Below, piece after piece: positions 1 to 9,616 of a stretch of 64,000 bases of DNA (position 1 is its first letter; every line of letters starts with the position of its first letter). The notes under the pieces were generated by a model, which was not told the origin of the DNA, did not search any database, and saw only the letters and a list, made by a program, of their open reading frames with translations. The stretch comes from Aurantibacter_A sp965215845. Its GTDB lineage: Bacteria > Bacteroidota > Bacteroidia > Flavobacteriales > Flavobacteriaceae. The DNA is taken from positions 682,001 to 746,000 of the forward strand of contig CBDCEL010000003.1 of the NCBI GenBank assembly GCA_965215845.1. Direction: 5' to 3'. A program made the position numbers and the translations under genes.

Positions 1-98
1 AAACGAAATTTCCCCTGAACAAAGTGTTCGAATTGCCGACCATTGAAGAATATTCGCTTTTTATCAAAGAGCAGCTAACGGCCCTATTGCAGGAATAA
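1..98 (+). CDS. 3' end of a gene, carrier-domain-like C-terminus (partial)
   Basis: An open frame enters from the left edge and stops with TAA at 96-98, giving about 31 C-terminal residues. The stretch FPLNKVFELPTIEEYSLFI resembles the last helix region of acyl/peptidyl carrier domains, where a pattern of the form L-F-E-x-P-T-I-x-x-hydrophobic is common before the final helix. That is family knowledge applied to a very short piece, so an adenylation/carrier protein is only a suggestion. The next gene begins 5 bases after this stop, so the two are probably cotranscribed. Confidence 0.5.
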   Translation, partial: TKFPLNKVFELPTIEEYSLFIKEQLTALLQE

Positions 99-103
99 CC
101 AAA

Positions 104-571
104 ATGGAACAGACAAAAACACAAACAACACATAGATCCAAATGGACCAAACACTTTGCTTTGCTCTTAAGTCTATTGTATTTGGCGAATCCGCTATACA
201 GACCGTTACAAGTGGTATTGCATGAAACCATCTCCTTACTTGAGGCACCCGACTCGGCCATCGGATACAACTCAATCCATAGTATGGATAACGAAAAAGG
301 CATTGCGATACATGAACACAATACATTAGAGCTTGAATATGGCCATGAAATTATCGACTTATTAGGTTTGGCGTTGAATACCTCAGAAGAACAAAAAACC
401 TCTGATGAGTCGATTCCCGAATCGCCCAAAGTCGACAAACATGTAGTTGTTCAAGGATACGGCCTTGGCCGATTCCAAATACTGAAAGCATCCAAGCAAT
501 ATTTCTTCCCCGTTGCTAAATCCAAACTGGGATTTCCTGAAAAATCCAAGGAACCCCCACGGTTTTCATAA
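104..571 (+). CDS. Small hypothetical protein with one hydrophobic segment, His-containing
   Basis: 155 residues, not recognised as a named family. A basic N-terminus with Thr/Lys/Arg precedes a single hydrophobic segment (about residues 17-32, ALLLSLLYLANPLY), so it is either membrane anchored or exported with an unusual signal. The middle part holds several histidines next to acids (H70-E-H72, H80-E). The C-terminal third is hydrophilic and lysine/proline rich. It lies 5 bases after the upstream gene and 115 bases before a TonB-dependent receptor whose plug has an HAHGQGYADMH motif; both being His-bearing envelope proteins hints at a metal or small-ligand uptake pair, but this is inference from position only. 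Confidence 0.7.
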   Translation: MEQTKTQTTHRSKWTKHFALLLSLLYLANPLYRPLQVVLHETISLLEAPDSAIGYNSIHSMDNEKGIAIHEHNTLELEYGHEIIDLLGLALNTSEEQKTSDESIPESPKVDKHVVVQGYGLGRFQILKASKQYFFPVAKSKLGFPEKSKEPPRFS

Positions 572-686
572 CCTACCTCGAAGGAAACAATTCAATCCTT
601 CAACAGCGGAATCAACAAAAGTTTCAATTCAGTAATTCGGCGATAAAATCGTAACGACAGGTTTTTCGTCCCATAATCTTTTTGCA

Positions 687-2921
687 ATGAAAACATATTT
701 TATTCATTTAACAATGTACTTCGCCTTTATGGCAAGTCTTAGTGCCCATGAACTTTCGGGCACGGTGGTCGCAGCAGATGACAAACCCATCGAAGGGGTA
801 GGTGTCTACAACAAAACAACGGGAGGTTATACCTATACCAATGTATCAGGTTTTTTCGAATTAGACGATATTTCTGTGGGCGACCTTATCTATTTTTATA
901 GTTTGGGTTATAAAACCCAAGAAATTACCATTCAAGAATCACAGCTGGATAGTACGGTTAAAATTATACTCGAAGAATCCGCCGTGTCCTTGGATCAAGT
1001 GGTTCTAGTTTCCAAGGTCAACGCATTGAGTAATTTCGTCAATGTTGACGTGAAGGCCAATCCGGTAAAATCGTCTCAGGAAATCCTGAGAAAAGTACCA
1101 GGTCTTATCATTGGGCAACACGCTGGCGGTGGTAAGGCCGAGCAGATTTTCCTGCGTGGCTTTGACATTGACCACGGCACCGATATAACCATTGATGTAG
1201 ACGGATTGCCAGTCAACATGGTTTCACACGCTCATGGACAGGGGTATGCAGACATGCACTTCATAATTCCTGAGACCATCGATAATATCGATTTTGGAAA
1301 AGGAGCCTACTATGCGAACAAAGGCAATTTCAACACCGCAGGTTATGTTGGCCTTCAGACCAAAAAAAGTATCCGAGACAATGTAATTTCGGTAGAGGCC
1401 GGTATGTTCGACCTGTTACGAACGGTCGGCTTGCTCAAAATCACAGAAGGCGATTACAGCAATGCATACCTAGCTTCAGAACTAGTGTTGACCGATGGGC
1501 CATTTGAGTCGCCGCAGAACTTCAACCGGCTAAACCTTATGGGGCGCTATAACTATAACAATCAAGAGAACGAAGAACTGAGTATTACGCTATCGCACTT
1601 TCAAAGTAAGTGGGATGCCTCTGGGCAGATTCCCCAGCGAGCGGTAGGTCAAGGTCTTATTACCAGATTCGGCGCAATCGATGATACCGAAGGTGGTAAC
1701 ACCAGTCGCTCTAATTTCTTGGTAAATCATTCTAGCCAGCTCGACCATCATTCGCGTTTAAAGTCCAAGGCGTTTGTTTCAAAATATGATTTTGAGCTGT
1801 TTTCGAATTTCACATTCTTTCTCGAAAACCCCATCAACGCCGACCAAATACGTCAAAAAGAAGATCGCACTATTATTGGTGCCGAGTCGGCTTACGAACA
1901 CTCAATCCATATTGGTGACCACGATTCCCAGTTAAAATATGAAGTAGGTTTGGGTTTTCGCTACGACGACGTCAATGACGTACAACTATCCCGTACCAGA
2001 AATAGAAAAGAGCTTTTGGAACGACTGGCCTACGGCAATATCGATGAGACCAATGGCTATGGTTTTTTCCATTTGACATATAAAAAGAACAAATGGACTA
2101 TAAACCCGGGCTTGAGATTAGATTATTTTAAGTTCGATTATGAAAATTTATTGACCGAAGCCTATGATAGTCGCAGTCAAGATGAAGTGTTTTTAGGTCC
2201 AAAACTGAATATACTATATGCCGCTAACCCAAACTTGCAGCTTTTCGCCAAAACAGGAATCGGCTTTCACTCCAATGATACCAGAGTGGTAATCGCCAAC
2301 GAGGCCGATAAGATCCTGCCTGCTGCTTACTCAGCTGATTTGGGAGCCATTTTAAAGCCCACGAACAAACTCGTTCTCAATGCGGCATTATGGCAGTTAT
2401 TCCTGGAACAGGAATTTGTCTACGTCGGGGATGCCGGTATCGTTGAACCCAGTGGAAAAACCCAACGCTACGGAATTGATTTTGGTCTTCGCTACCAGCT
2501 GACCGACTGGTTGTATTTGAATGGGGACATTAATTATACCTATGCCCGAAGTACGGAAGAGCCAGAGGGTCAAGATTTCATTCCGCTAGCTCCCGACCTG
2601 ACCTCGGCAGGGGGGCTTTCATTTAGAAACTTGGGTAATTTTTCGGGAGGAATTGACTATCGTTTCATCAAAGACCGGCCGGCCAACGAGGATAACTCAA
2701 TTGTTGCCGATGGGTATTTTATCACGGATATGAATTTGAACTATAATTGGAATAATTGGACTTTCGGACTTATTGTCGAGAACCTGTTCGATTCGGAATG
2801 GAACGAGACCCAGTTCGCCACCGAAAGCCGCTTATTCAATGAAACCTCTTCCTTTGAGGAAATCCACTTTACACCTGGAACTCCCTTTTACCTAAGGGGA
2901 AAGATTACGGTGAATTTCTAA
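687..2921 (+). CDS. TonB-dependent outer membrane receptor
   Basis: 744 residues. A signal peptide (1-20, cleavage near SLSA/HE) is followed by a carboxypeptidase-D regulatory-like beta-sandwich (about 22-93), the extension usual in Bacteroidota receptors, then a plug domain (about 115-225) and a 22-strand-type barrel ending in VNF, an outer-membrane C-terminal phenylalanine. It should import a ligand across the outer membrane using TonB-ExbBD energy. The plug carries DHGTD (162-166) and HAHGQGYADMH (181-191), a His-rich signature; the ligand is unknown, metal or metal-chelate being a possibility. It is a single receptor without a SusD partner, so glycan import of the SusCD type is unlikely. 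Confidence 0.9.
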   Translation: MKTYFIHLTMYFAFMASLSAHELSGTVVAADDKPIEGVGVYNKTTGGYTYTNVSGFFELDDISVGDLIYFYSLGYKTQEITIQESQLDSTVKIILEESAVSLDQVVLVSKVNALSNFVNVDVKANPVKSSQEILRKVPGLIIGQHAGGGKAEQIFLRGFDIDHGTDITIDVDGLPVNMVSHAHGQGYADMHFIIPETIDNIDFGKGAYYANKGNFNTAGYVGLQTKKSIRDNVISVEAGMFDLLRTVGLLKITEGDYSNAYLASELVLTDGPFESPQNFNRLNLMGRYNYNNQENEELSITLSHFQSKWDASGQIPQRAVGQGLITRFGAIDDTEGGNTSRSNFLVNHSSQLDHHSRLKSKAFVSKYDFELFSNFTFFLENPINADQIRQKEDRTIIGAESAYEHSIHIGDHDSQLKYEVGLGFRYDDVNDVQLSRTRNRKELLERLAYGNIDETNGYGFFHLTYKKNKWTINPGLRLDYFKFDYENLLTEAYDSRSQDEVFLGPKLNILYAANPNLQLFAKTGIGFHSNDTRVVIANEADKILPAAYSADLGAILKPTNKLVLNAALWQLFLEQEFVYVGDAGIVEPSGKTQRYGIDFGLRYQLTDWLYLNGDINYTYARSTEEPEGQDFIPLAPDLTSAGGLSFRNLGNFSGGIDYRFIKDRPANEDNSIVADGYFITDMNLNYNWNNWTFGLIVENLFDSEWNETQFATESRLFNETSSFEEIHFTPGTPFYLRGKITVNF

Positions 2922-2948
2922 ATACGTATTTTTGAAGAAAAGAATTTA

Positions 2949-4352
2949 GTGCAATTTAAAGACAACATCATAGCGCTGGCAACCCCTTCGGGAGCTGGCG
3001 CTATTGCTTTGATAAGAATTTCTGGGGATGATGCGATTTCATTGGTAGATGGTCATTTCAAATCGGTTTCCGGTAAGAAGTTGGCGAAACAAAAAAGTCA
3101 TACCATACACCTAGGCCATATCATTGAAAAAGATAAAACCTTGGATGAAGTTCTGATATCAGTTTTCAGGGCGCCGAATTCATATACTGGCGAAAACGTA
3201 GCAGAAATATCATGCCATGGTTCACCCTATATCCAGCAACAGATCATTCAACTATTCCTGCGGAATGGGTGTCGTATGGCCGACGCAGGAGAATTCACCC
3301 TTAGGGCATTCCTCAACGGGAAAATGGACTTAAGCCAAGCGGAGGCCGTCGCAGATTTAATCGCTTCCAGCAATGATGCCAGTCATCAAATTGCCATGCA
3401 ACAAATGCGTGGTGGTTTTTCTTCTGAAATCGAAAAACTTCGTACAGAGCTGTTGAACTTCGCCTCGCTTATCGAATTGGAACTTGATTTTTCAGAAGAG
3501 GACGTTGAGTTCGCCGACCGCAAGGAATTCGAGGGATTGATCATACGTATTGAAAAAGTGTTGAAGGCATTGATCGACAGCTTTGCGATGGGAAACGTAA
3601 TCAAAAATGGTATCCCCATCGCCATTGTTGGCGAACCCAATGTGGGGAAATCGACATTGTTAAACGCACTTTTGAACGAAGAACGTGCCATCGTCTCCGA
3701 GATCGCCGGCACTACCCGCGATTCAATTGAAGATGAAATTTCGATTGGGGGAATAGGATTCCGTTTTATCGATACGGCCGGAATTCGAGAAACCAAAGAT
3801 ATAATAGAGGGCATTGGCATAAAAAAAACATTCGAAAAGATTGAGCAGGCGCAGGTGGTAGTTTATTTGCTAGACGCCGCGCAGTTTCAGGTTTCCGGTT
3901 CAAAGTTTCTGATCGAAATCGGAAAGATAAAGAACAAGTATCCCCAAAAGGCATTTTTAGTAATTGCCAACAAAATAGACCGCCTTGACGAAAAAGCCAA
4001 AGATAGCCTAGATGCTGCCCTTGGTGAGATCGAAGGGCTTCACGCACAGTTGTTATCGGCAAAAACAAAAATTGGTGTTGCGGATCTTAAAAACAAGCTC
4101 CTGGAATTCGTAAATACCGGAGCATTGAAAAACAGTGAAACAATCATTACGAATACCCGGCATTATGATGCTCTGCTAAAAGCCTTGGAAGAAATTCAAA
4201 AGGTAAAAACCGGTATGATCGAAGGCCTGTCCAGTGACTTGATGGCCATCGATATTCGAGAAGCTTTACATCACCTTGGGGAAATTACGGGGCAGGTGAC
4301 CAACGATGAACTACTGGGCAATATATTTTCAAATTTCTGCATCGGAAAGTAA
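2949..4352 (+). CDS. mnmE: tRNA uridine-5-carboxymethylaminomethyl modification GTPase MnmE
   Basis: 467 residues, normal for the family. MnmE works with MnmG to install the carboxymethylaminomethyl group on wobble U34 of certain tRNAs. The N-terminal tetrahydrofolate-binding domain begins with ALATPSGAGAIALIRISG; the G domain shows GEPNVGKST (P-loop), AGTTRD, DTAG and NKID; the protein ends in the invariant FCIGK with its cysteine. The start is GTG at 2949, because the conserved N-terminus follows it immediately and no in-frame ATG fits. It lies 27 bases after the receptor gene and its stop is 4 bases from the stop of the convergent gene at 4357, with no obvious hairpin between. Confidence 0.97.
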   Translation: MQFKDNIIALATPSGAGAIALIRISGDDAISLVDGHFKSVSGKKLAKQKSHTIHLGHIIEKDKTLDEVLISVFRAPNSYTGENVAEISCHGSPYIQQQIIQLFLRNGCRMADAGEFTLRAFLNGKMDLSQAEAVADLIASSNDASHQIAMQQMRGGFSSEIEKLRTELLNFASLIELELDFSEEDVEFADRKEFEGLIIRIEKVLKALIDSFAMGNVIKNGIPIAIVGEPNVGKSTLLNALLNEERAIVSEIAGTTRDSIEDEISIGGIGFRFIDTAGIRETKDIIEGIGIKKTFEKIEQAQVVVYLLDAAQFQVSGSKFLIEIGKIKNKYPQKAFLVIANKIDRLDEKAKDSLDAALGEIEGLHAQLLSAKTKIGVADLKNKLLEFVNTGALKNSETIITNTRHYDALLKALEEIQKVKTGMIEGLSSDLMAIDIREALHHLGEITGQVTNDELLGNIFSNFCIGK

Positions 4353-4356
4353 GACC

Positions 4357-6114
4357 TCAATTTTCATAAAATTTGGGCTCCAACCATAATAAGCCGATAC
4401 AAAGGACAAAAGGCACAAAAAACCACAACGGATTAATCGGTGTTCGGGTACTTGTCTTCATTTCGGCCACCGATCTATTATTAAAATTCCTTGTGTTTTC
4501 TTCAACGGTTTTTGCCGTAATCAAAGAGTTCCATTGCGTAGAATCCAATACGTAATAATCATAGGCTGACGCACTATCCCCTGCAACCGATATGCTATTC
4601 CAACCCGATTGACGTGGATAGGTTCTAGCATTCCATAGGTAGTCAAGATCGGGATCCTGAATTATAGGTATAACACCGCCTATACCATTCACCACCTCAA
4701 CATCTTTAATATTTGTTCGAAGCTTGAAGTCATAGGGTTGATGTTGTACCGCAAATACGGAATTTGGTTCCCAGACCAGCGTTTCTGATTTTCTATTGCT
4801 CAATTCCCCTATGATCTTTGCCCAAAGCTCTTTGTAGATTTCAGCTCGACCGGTAAGAATAAGTTGAAATGAATTACGCAATACTGTTGTGCCCACCCTA
4901 CCCTTTCCTATTGACCTATAAACTGCAAGAGAAGTTCCTTCTGAACTTTGGTGAATGGGAACCATCAAGAACTTTGTAGCTAGGTCATATGGATAAACAT
5001 CAATCTTAATCTTCGGCCATTCGTCCATAACAATCTCAGAAATTTTCGTCGAGCTTGTTTCAAAAAAGGATTTTTTATTCGGGATTCCAAACAGACTTTG
5101 ATCTGGTTGAACAAAAACTCCAAGCCCTGCTTCCCTTATAGAATCATCAAGTGAAGACCGCGAGTTCGAAGAAAGCTTTCGATAGGAAGTGGCATCAATT
5201 ATCAAAAGATCAAATTCTTTTAGATTTTCTTTTGTTAATCGATAGATTGGCTTTCGCTCAGAATGGACATATTCAAATTTATATTTTCCTTTTGTCAATT
5301 GGCTGCGCACCTGCAGTTCATGACCCATTTCAGTCAAATAGTTTTTTAAGTATTTGGTCTCAAAAGTGGGAAAATCATTGATAATCAATATTTTAAGAAC
5401 TTCACTTTTTCTTACAACTACTGGAAGCGGTTCTCTTGATATAACTACACCAGCCGAGTCTTTTTCAACCAAGGAATAAACAAACCTTCCTGCTACCCTC
5501 AAGTCTGCCAGAAGGTTTATCCGTTCTTCCCTATTGCCTTCAAAGTCTACTGAATCAATGCCAATGCCGGCTGGGTCCTCAAGGAGAAGGCGATTACCCT
5601 TAGAAGGATTTTGATAGGCCAGACTTACTTTTAGATTAGATCCGACAAAACCACTATTACCATACTTCAACCTGGTGATTCCCTCAATAGGTTCTCCACC
5701 TAAATATTTGACCGCAACTCCTTTGGTCTGCCAGAAATCGAATGGGGCGATTCCTTCGCCCACAACAAACAAGGTATTGACGGAATCCAATTTTTTTTGA
5801 AAGGGCCTTGACTTCTCATACTCAATAATTTTTAGTTCTTTGTGAACGTCCAACAAACTGTCAAGCTGTTTTTCTTTATGATTTGTGGTAACCATAACCG
5901 CCAATCCCTTTTGCAGGATCTCAACCATAGTCGGTTTTAACAACAGAAGTACCAAACAAACCAATGCAATTACGGAAAGAACCAATTTGAAAATCAGTTT
6001 CTTTCCAGAGGAACTCGTCAATTCCTTCCAAATAAAAACACCAAAGAGAACGATAGCCCCAATTAAAATGGGCCAAATGTACTGGTCGTTTATAAAGATG
6101 GACCCATCACTCAT
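4357..6114 (-). CDS. Membrane protein of the MoxR/DUF58/BatA block, function unknown
   Basis: 585 residues. Two transmembrane segments near the N-terminus (about 13-30 and 42-62) and one near the C-terminus (NPLWFFVPFVLCIGLLWLEP) frame a large soluble middle, which is probably periplasmic. The middle has a region (KILIINDFPTFETKYL onward) resembling the glutamine-amidotransferase-like fold seen in large membrane proteins that accompany BatA/DUF58 genes, but no catalytic Cys-His-Glu triad is visible. It overlaps the upstream gene by 8 bases (6107-6114), indicating translational coupling, and is the last gene of the block. Likely a structural subunit of the MoxR-linked envelope complex (inference from context). 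Confidence 0.8.
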   Translation of the reverse strand: MSDGSIFINDQYIWPILIGAIVLFGVFIWKELTSSSGKKLIFKLVLSVIALVCLVLLLLKPTMVEILQKGLAVMVTTNHKEKQLDSLLDVHKELKIIEYEKSRPFQKKLDSVNTLFVVGEGIAPFDFWQTKGVAVKYLGGEPIEGITRLKYGNSGFVGSNLKVSLAYQNPSKGNRLLLEDPAGIGIDSVDFEGNREERINLLADLRVAGRFVYSLVEKDSAGVVISREPLPVVVRKSEVLKILIINDFPTFETKYLKNYLTEMGHELQVRSQLTKGKYKFEYVHSERKPIYRLTKENLKEFDLLIIDATSYRKLSSNSRSSLDDSIREAGLGVFVQPDQSLFGIPNKKSFFETSSTKISEIVMDEWPKIKIDVYPYDLATKFLMVPIHQSSEGTSLAVYRSIGKGRVGTTVLRNSFQLILTGRAEIYKELWAKIIGELSNRKSETLVWEPNSVFAVQHQPYDFKLRTNIKDVEVVNGIGGVIPIIQDPDLDYLWNARTYPRQSGWNSISVAGDSASAYDYYVLDSTQWNSLITAKTVEENTRNFNNRSVAEMKTSTRTPINPLWFFVPFVLCIGLLWLEPKFYEN

Positions 6115-8329
6115 GAGCCTGCAATTCCTCTATGAACAAATCGTTTAGTCCTTCGTAATAAATATTTGTCGTTTTCGGGTTTGGTGCAGCCTTCGGGATG
6201 GCTTTCATCAAACTCATTTGAACCTCCTTCAAAACCTGGACTTCTTCTTCAGTTCCCGATGCCAACCATTTCAGGTGTTGTAATGTTCTTAAATATTTTC
6301 CGGGCTCGGCTATCGCAATTTGTGCCAACTCATTTCCTGCCCTGTCGAAAATCTGTTTTTCCGTTTGGCTCACTCCCCGTCTTTCGAACAATATATTCTC
6401 AATGGCCCGAACGGCACTTTTCATATTCGCATTAGAATCATGTCTTTCAGGTTCCACTATTGTTTGAAAATTTTGAACTTCATCGATTTCACCGGTCAAT
6501 CTGACATCCTCTTTAATAGGCGGGGGGTCAAAACCAATGCGATGAACGTAAATGCGGGCACTGTTCTTAATTTCTTGTATCAATTTCAAGGCCCTATATT
6601 GATAGGGAAGGGATTTTTTGGGAGTGAACAACCTTAGGTGCAACTCGGCATCCCACATTTCTGACATTGCTTGCCTCAACTTAACCTTTAAAGACTGAGT
6701 GAACAAAGTAGATTCTTCAGGATCATCGTGGTTGTGCAAATAATCGTGCAATGGGTCTTCTTCATGTGACTCGGTTGCCTCTTCGTCATGCGCATGGTCG
6801 ACCAGATTATGCTCATTGTCCCCATCATGGTCGTGAGTGTACTCTTCCAATGGGTCATCTGATTCATCATTCTCCTCAGGTGGGGTTGGTTGTCCTCCTT
6901 GGATTCCAGAGTCGGCTTCATCACCCATAAATTCACCGTACTTCAATCGCAACGCCTTTTGGTCAAACCCCAATTCATTGCTCGTGGAATTGAATTCATG
7001 TCCGGTCAATTCCGATTTTTGGGCAATCAACTTTTCGGTATCAATTATCAATTGACGTTGACTTCGGAAATAATCGGGCATCAAATCTGCACCCATGGTA
7101 CCCTCTACTGAGAATTGATCGGTGACCGTGTCTTTGATTATTGCAAAAAAGGTCTCGCTTCGACTGATATTCGCTCGCGGCCTTTTGGTATCAGTTACCT
7201 CAACATAGAAATAAAGTTCATCCCCTGGGGTCATTTTGATCCGATCCAGGTCAATTTCTTTTGATAATTCGACACTCTTTCGACCGGGAGAAAAACCTGT
7301 ATCAAAAGAAAGCTTCTCCTCTCGAAACTTAACAGACTCCCCTGAACCCTTACTTACCGTGGCCACAATTTGGGCATCCGAAATACCATAATCATCACTT
7401 AACAAAGCTTTCAATTCAATTTTCTTTGGTTTGCTGAATTCGAAAGAAGTAAATGGTTCAACACCCTTTATTTCAAGCCCGGTCGGCCGATCTTTGGTAG
7501 TCTCCAGGGCGTAGAGGTCTGAAACGTGAATACCACCCCTTTTGTCCACAAAACGAAAACTATAAAACCCGGGATCCTTTAATATCATCGACAGTTTATA
7601 ATGAACGTTATCCGATTTCATCGAATATATTTTTGAGTTGCTCACCAATTGAACGCTGTCTACAGGTGAATCGAATGAAATTTTCCAATTCAATCGTGAA
7701 CCTTCCAAAGCTTTCACATTCATGTCGGTGGTTGTCCTTGATTTCACTCCGGTATACGAGGGATATTTTATGGTAACACTTTGACCTTCAATTTTCGGTG
7801 GATCAATTGACTTGGCCACCGAATCAGACGGCCTAAAACTGATTATATTATCATCGCCCGACTTATTGTTTCGATCGATTCCAACATCTTTAAATAATCC
7901 GACCCAAGAGAGAAAAAAACCTGCGAAGACAAATGCGGCTGCCGTCAAAAATGATCTCCTCAAACCCGATCTGGGTATTATTTTGTTGGCACTTTTCTCC
8001 AATGATTTGGTAATTTTTAAAGATTGTAGTTGGGCCAAACTTGACAACTCGGCTTCTGTAAGTAATAATAGTCCAGAACTATATTCGACCGAATTGATCT
8101 TTTTGTCGATCAGATTGGTCAATCTGGATAAGGTAAGTTGCCATGGTTTCTTTAGCCAAACAATCAGTAAAATGACAACCATAAACAGCCCGAGACACCA
8201 GACCCAATGCAGACCCGCAATAAATAAAAACAATGATGGGCCAATGGCATACAGTAAAATCTCGTACAACATTTGAAGTTGCCACTTTCTTCGAAGATCG
8301 ATCAGTATGTTTTTACCGGCTTCGTTCAT
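6107..8329 (-). CDS. DUF4175-like large membrane protein with His/Asp/Glu-rich insert
   Basis: 740 residues from the ATG at 8329. I chose this start because it overlaps the upstream stop as ATGA (8326-8329); a longer frame reaching 8395 would lie inside the BatA-like gene. Two hydrophobic segments lie near the N-terminus and another follows (LTAAAFVFAGFFLSWVGLF); the rest is Ig-like and helical, as in the large DUF4175-type proteins of Bacteroidota MoxR clusters. Residues about 482-538 (6716-6885) form a strongly acidic, His-rich stretch containing THDHDGDNEHN, DHAHDEE and LHNHDDPEE, with a repeated DPL-(E/H)-(E/D)-Y pattern. The N-terminal membrane part anchors it and the C-terminal part is helical. 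Exact role unknown. Confidence 0.85.
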   Translation of the reverse strand: MNEAGKNILIDLRRKWQLQMLYEILLYAIGPSLFLFIAGLHWVWCLGLFMVVILLIVWLKKPWQLTLSRLTNLIDKKINSVEYSSGLLLLTEAELSSLAQLQSLKITKSLEKSANKIIPRSGLRRSFLTAAAFVFAGFFLSWVGLFKDVGIDRNNKSGDDNIISFRPSDSVAKSIDPPKIEGQSVTIKYPSYTGVKSRTTTDMNVKALEGSRLNWKISFDSPVDSVQLVSNSKIYSMKSDNVHYKLSMILKDPGFYSFRFVDKRGGIHVSDLYALETTKDRPTGLEIKGVEPFTSFEFSKPKKIELKALLSDDYGISDAQIVATVSKGSGESVKFREEKLSFDTGFSPGRKSVELSKEIDLDRIKMTPGDELYFYVEVTDTKRPRANISRSETFFAIIKDTVTDQFSVEGTMGADLMPDYFRSQRQLIIDTEKLIAQKSELTGHEFNSTSNELGFDQKALRLKYGEFMGDEADSGIQGGQPTPPEENDESDDPLEEYTHDHDGDNEHNLVDHAHDEEATESHEEDPLHDYLHNHDDPEESTLFTQSLKVKLRQAMSEMWDAELHLRLFTPKKSLPYQYRALKLIQEIKNSARIYVHRIGFDPPPIKEDVRLTGEIDEVQNFQTIVEPERHDSNANMKSAVRAIENILFERRGVSQTEKQIFDRAGNELAQIAIAEPGKYLRTLQHLKWLASGTEEEVQVLKEVQMSLMKAIPKAAPNPKTTNIYYEGLNDLFIEELQAHE

Positions 8330-9615
8330 TGTTTTCTGTACTTTGCCGTGATTCTCTCGACCACTAGTATTAGAATCAAAGGAATCCATAACCATGGGGA
8401 GAGATCCATTAATCTCAAATGGTCTTTGCGAGGCGGATTCTTCGATTTAATCGGAAGTAATTCGCTGATATCGGCCATACGCTTATCAAAAGCTACAATT
8501 CTTTCTTTTAAATTTGGTCGAAGGTCGAGTATCTGAAACAACTGCTCCGGTAAATTCTCTTTGACCACGTTTTCAGGGTTCAAGGCTCTTGTTATGTTAA
8601 ACCTATTTCTTGCGCCAGTCGGAACGATCAATTTATTTGACAACTCATCTGGGCGATAAGAAAGTGTTTTTCCCAAATTCTCGGGTGAAAGTTTTGGACT
8701 AAGCCAAACAAGTTGGTCATAGTTCAAAGAGTCCCTGGCATCTGTATCGTTGTCGAGTTTCACATTCAAGGCAGTCCTGAGGTATCTTCCAATCGCCTGA
8801 TAGGCCGATTCCAAATATCTCGCCTGATCAATAAGCGAGTCGTCGTGAAGAATCTTTACCTCAATTGGGTTTACTTTCCGGAATGGCACAACATTTCTTT
8901 CTTGTTTACTCGCAATTTCAAGGCTGTCGTCTAACAGGCGAATTCTTTCATCCTCCCTCGAAAATTTTTCCTTCGCAAAGGAAGTTCTTCTGGAATCTCC
9001 CCTTAATTTCAAAGATGTAAGGTCTTGACCAGTATCGATTGCCTCAACAAATTTTTCAACGGAATCCTGCGCATCAACAACTATCCACCGTACGTTTGAA
9101 GGTGCTTTAGGTCGCATCCCCTTCAGGCCAACCTGTAAACCATTTGTAAACACTACGATACTATCCGCGGACAAGCCATCCATTTGGGTGGCCAGTTGCC
9201 AATAGTTTGGCACCATAGGTTCTTCTTTCAAAAGATCAATTTCCTCTAAAGATGGAAAGTCTGGACTCAATAGACGTAAGCTCTCCGCAGGAACCGAATC
9301 CACTAGTGCCATAACCTTTTCATTCGAAATCAGGGCTTTTTCAATCAGGTAGACTATGGCTGTCTCTTTCATTTTCCCTGTTAAATGCGGTCGCGCCAAA
9401 ATAAAGGATATCAAAGCAAGTGCCACAAGCCTCATGACCAACAAACCAACTTCATTTAACTTCAGGCTATTGGTCTGCTTGGGATCCATAGTTTTTAAAT
9501 GCTCGGTACTTCCAACTTTTATGATTTTGATCTTCTTTCTGCTCCAAAAATGAATTGCAACGGGTATGGCAAGTGCCAAGAGCGTCCATAAATATGCAGG
9601 ATTGAGAAAAGTCAT
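8326..9615 (-). CDS. BatA-domain membrane protein (aerotolerance regulator N-terminal type)
   Basis: 429 residues. The N-terminus FLNPAYLWTLLALAIPVAIH followed by basic residues is the hallmark of the BatA N-terminal domain (two transmembrane segments, about 5-22 and 57-76). A von Willebrand-like central region and a C-terminal transmembrane segment (LWIPLILILVVERI) follow. No clear DxSxS metal site is visible, so the vWA part may be degenerate. The gene starts 1 base after the DUF58 stop and its own stop overlaps the next start as ATGA. In related clusters such proteins form inner-membrane complexes with MoxR and DUF58 partners; the substrate is not known. Confidence 0.85.
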   Translation of the reverse strand: MTFLNPAYLWTLLALAIPVAIHFWSRKKIKIIKVGSTEHLKTMDPKQTNSLKLNEVGLLVMRLVALALISFILARPHLTGKMKETAIVYLIEKALISNEKVMALVDSVPAESLRLLSPDFPSLEEIDLLKEEPMVPNYWQLATQMDGLSADSIVVFTNGLQVGLKGMRPKAPSNVRWIVVDAQDSVEKFVEAIDTGQDLTSLKLRGDSRRTSFAKEKFSREDERIRLLDDSLEIASKQERNVVPFRKVNPIEVKILHDDSLIDQARYLESAYQAIGRYLRTALNVKLDNDTDARDSLNYDQLVWLSPKLSPENLGKTLSYRPDELSNKLIVPTGARNRFNITRALNPENVVKENLPEQLFQILDLRPNLKERIVAFDKRMADISELLPIKSKNPPRKDHLRLMDLSPWLWIPLILILVVERITAKYRKQ

Positions 9616-9616
9616 T

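Noticed and set aside
3386..3820. 144-codon minus-strand frame within mnmE.
   Set aside because: Ser/Asn/Ile-rich shadow of a conserved gene; no family resemblance.
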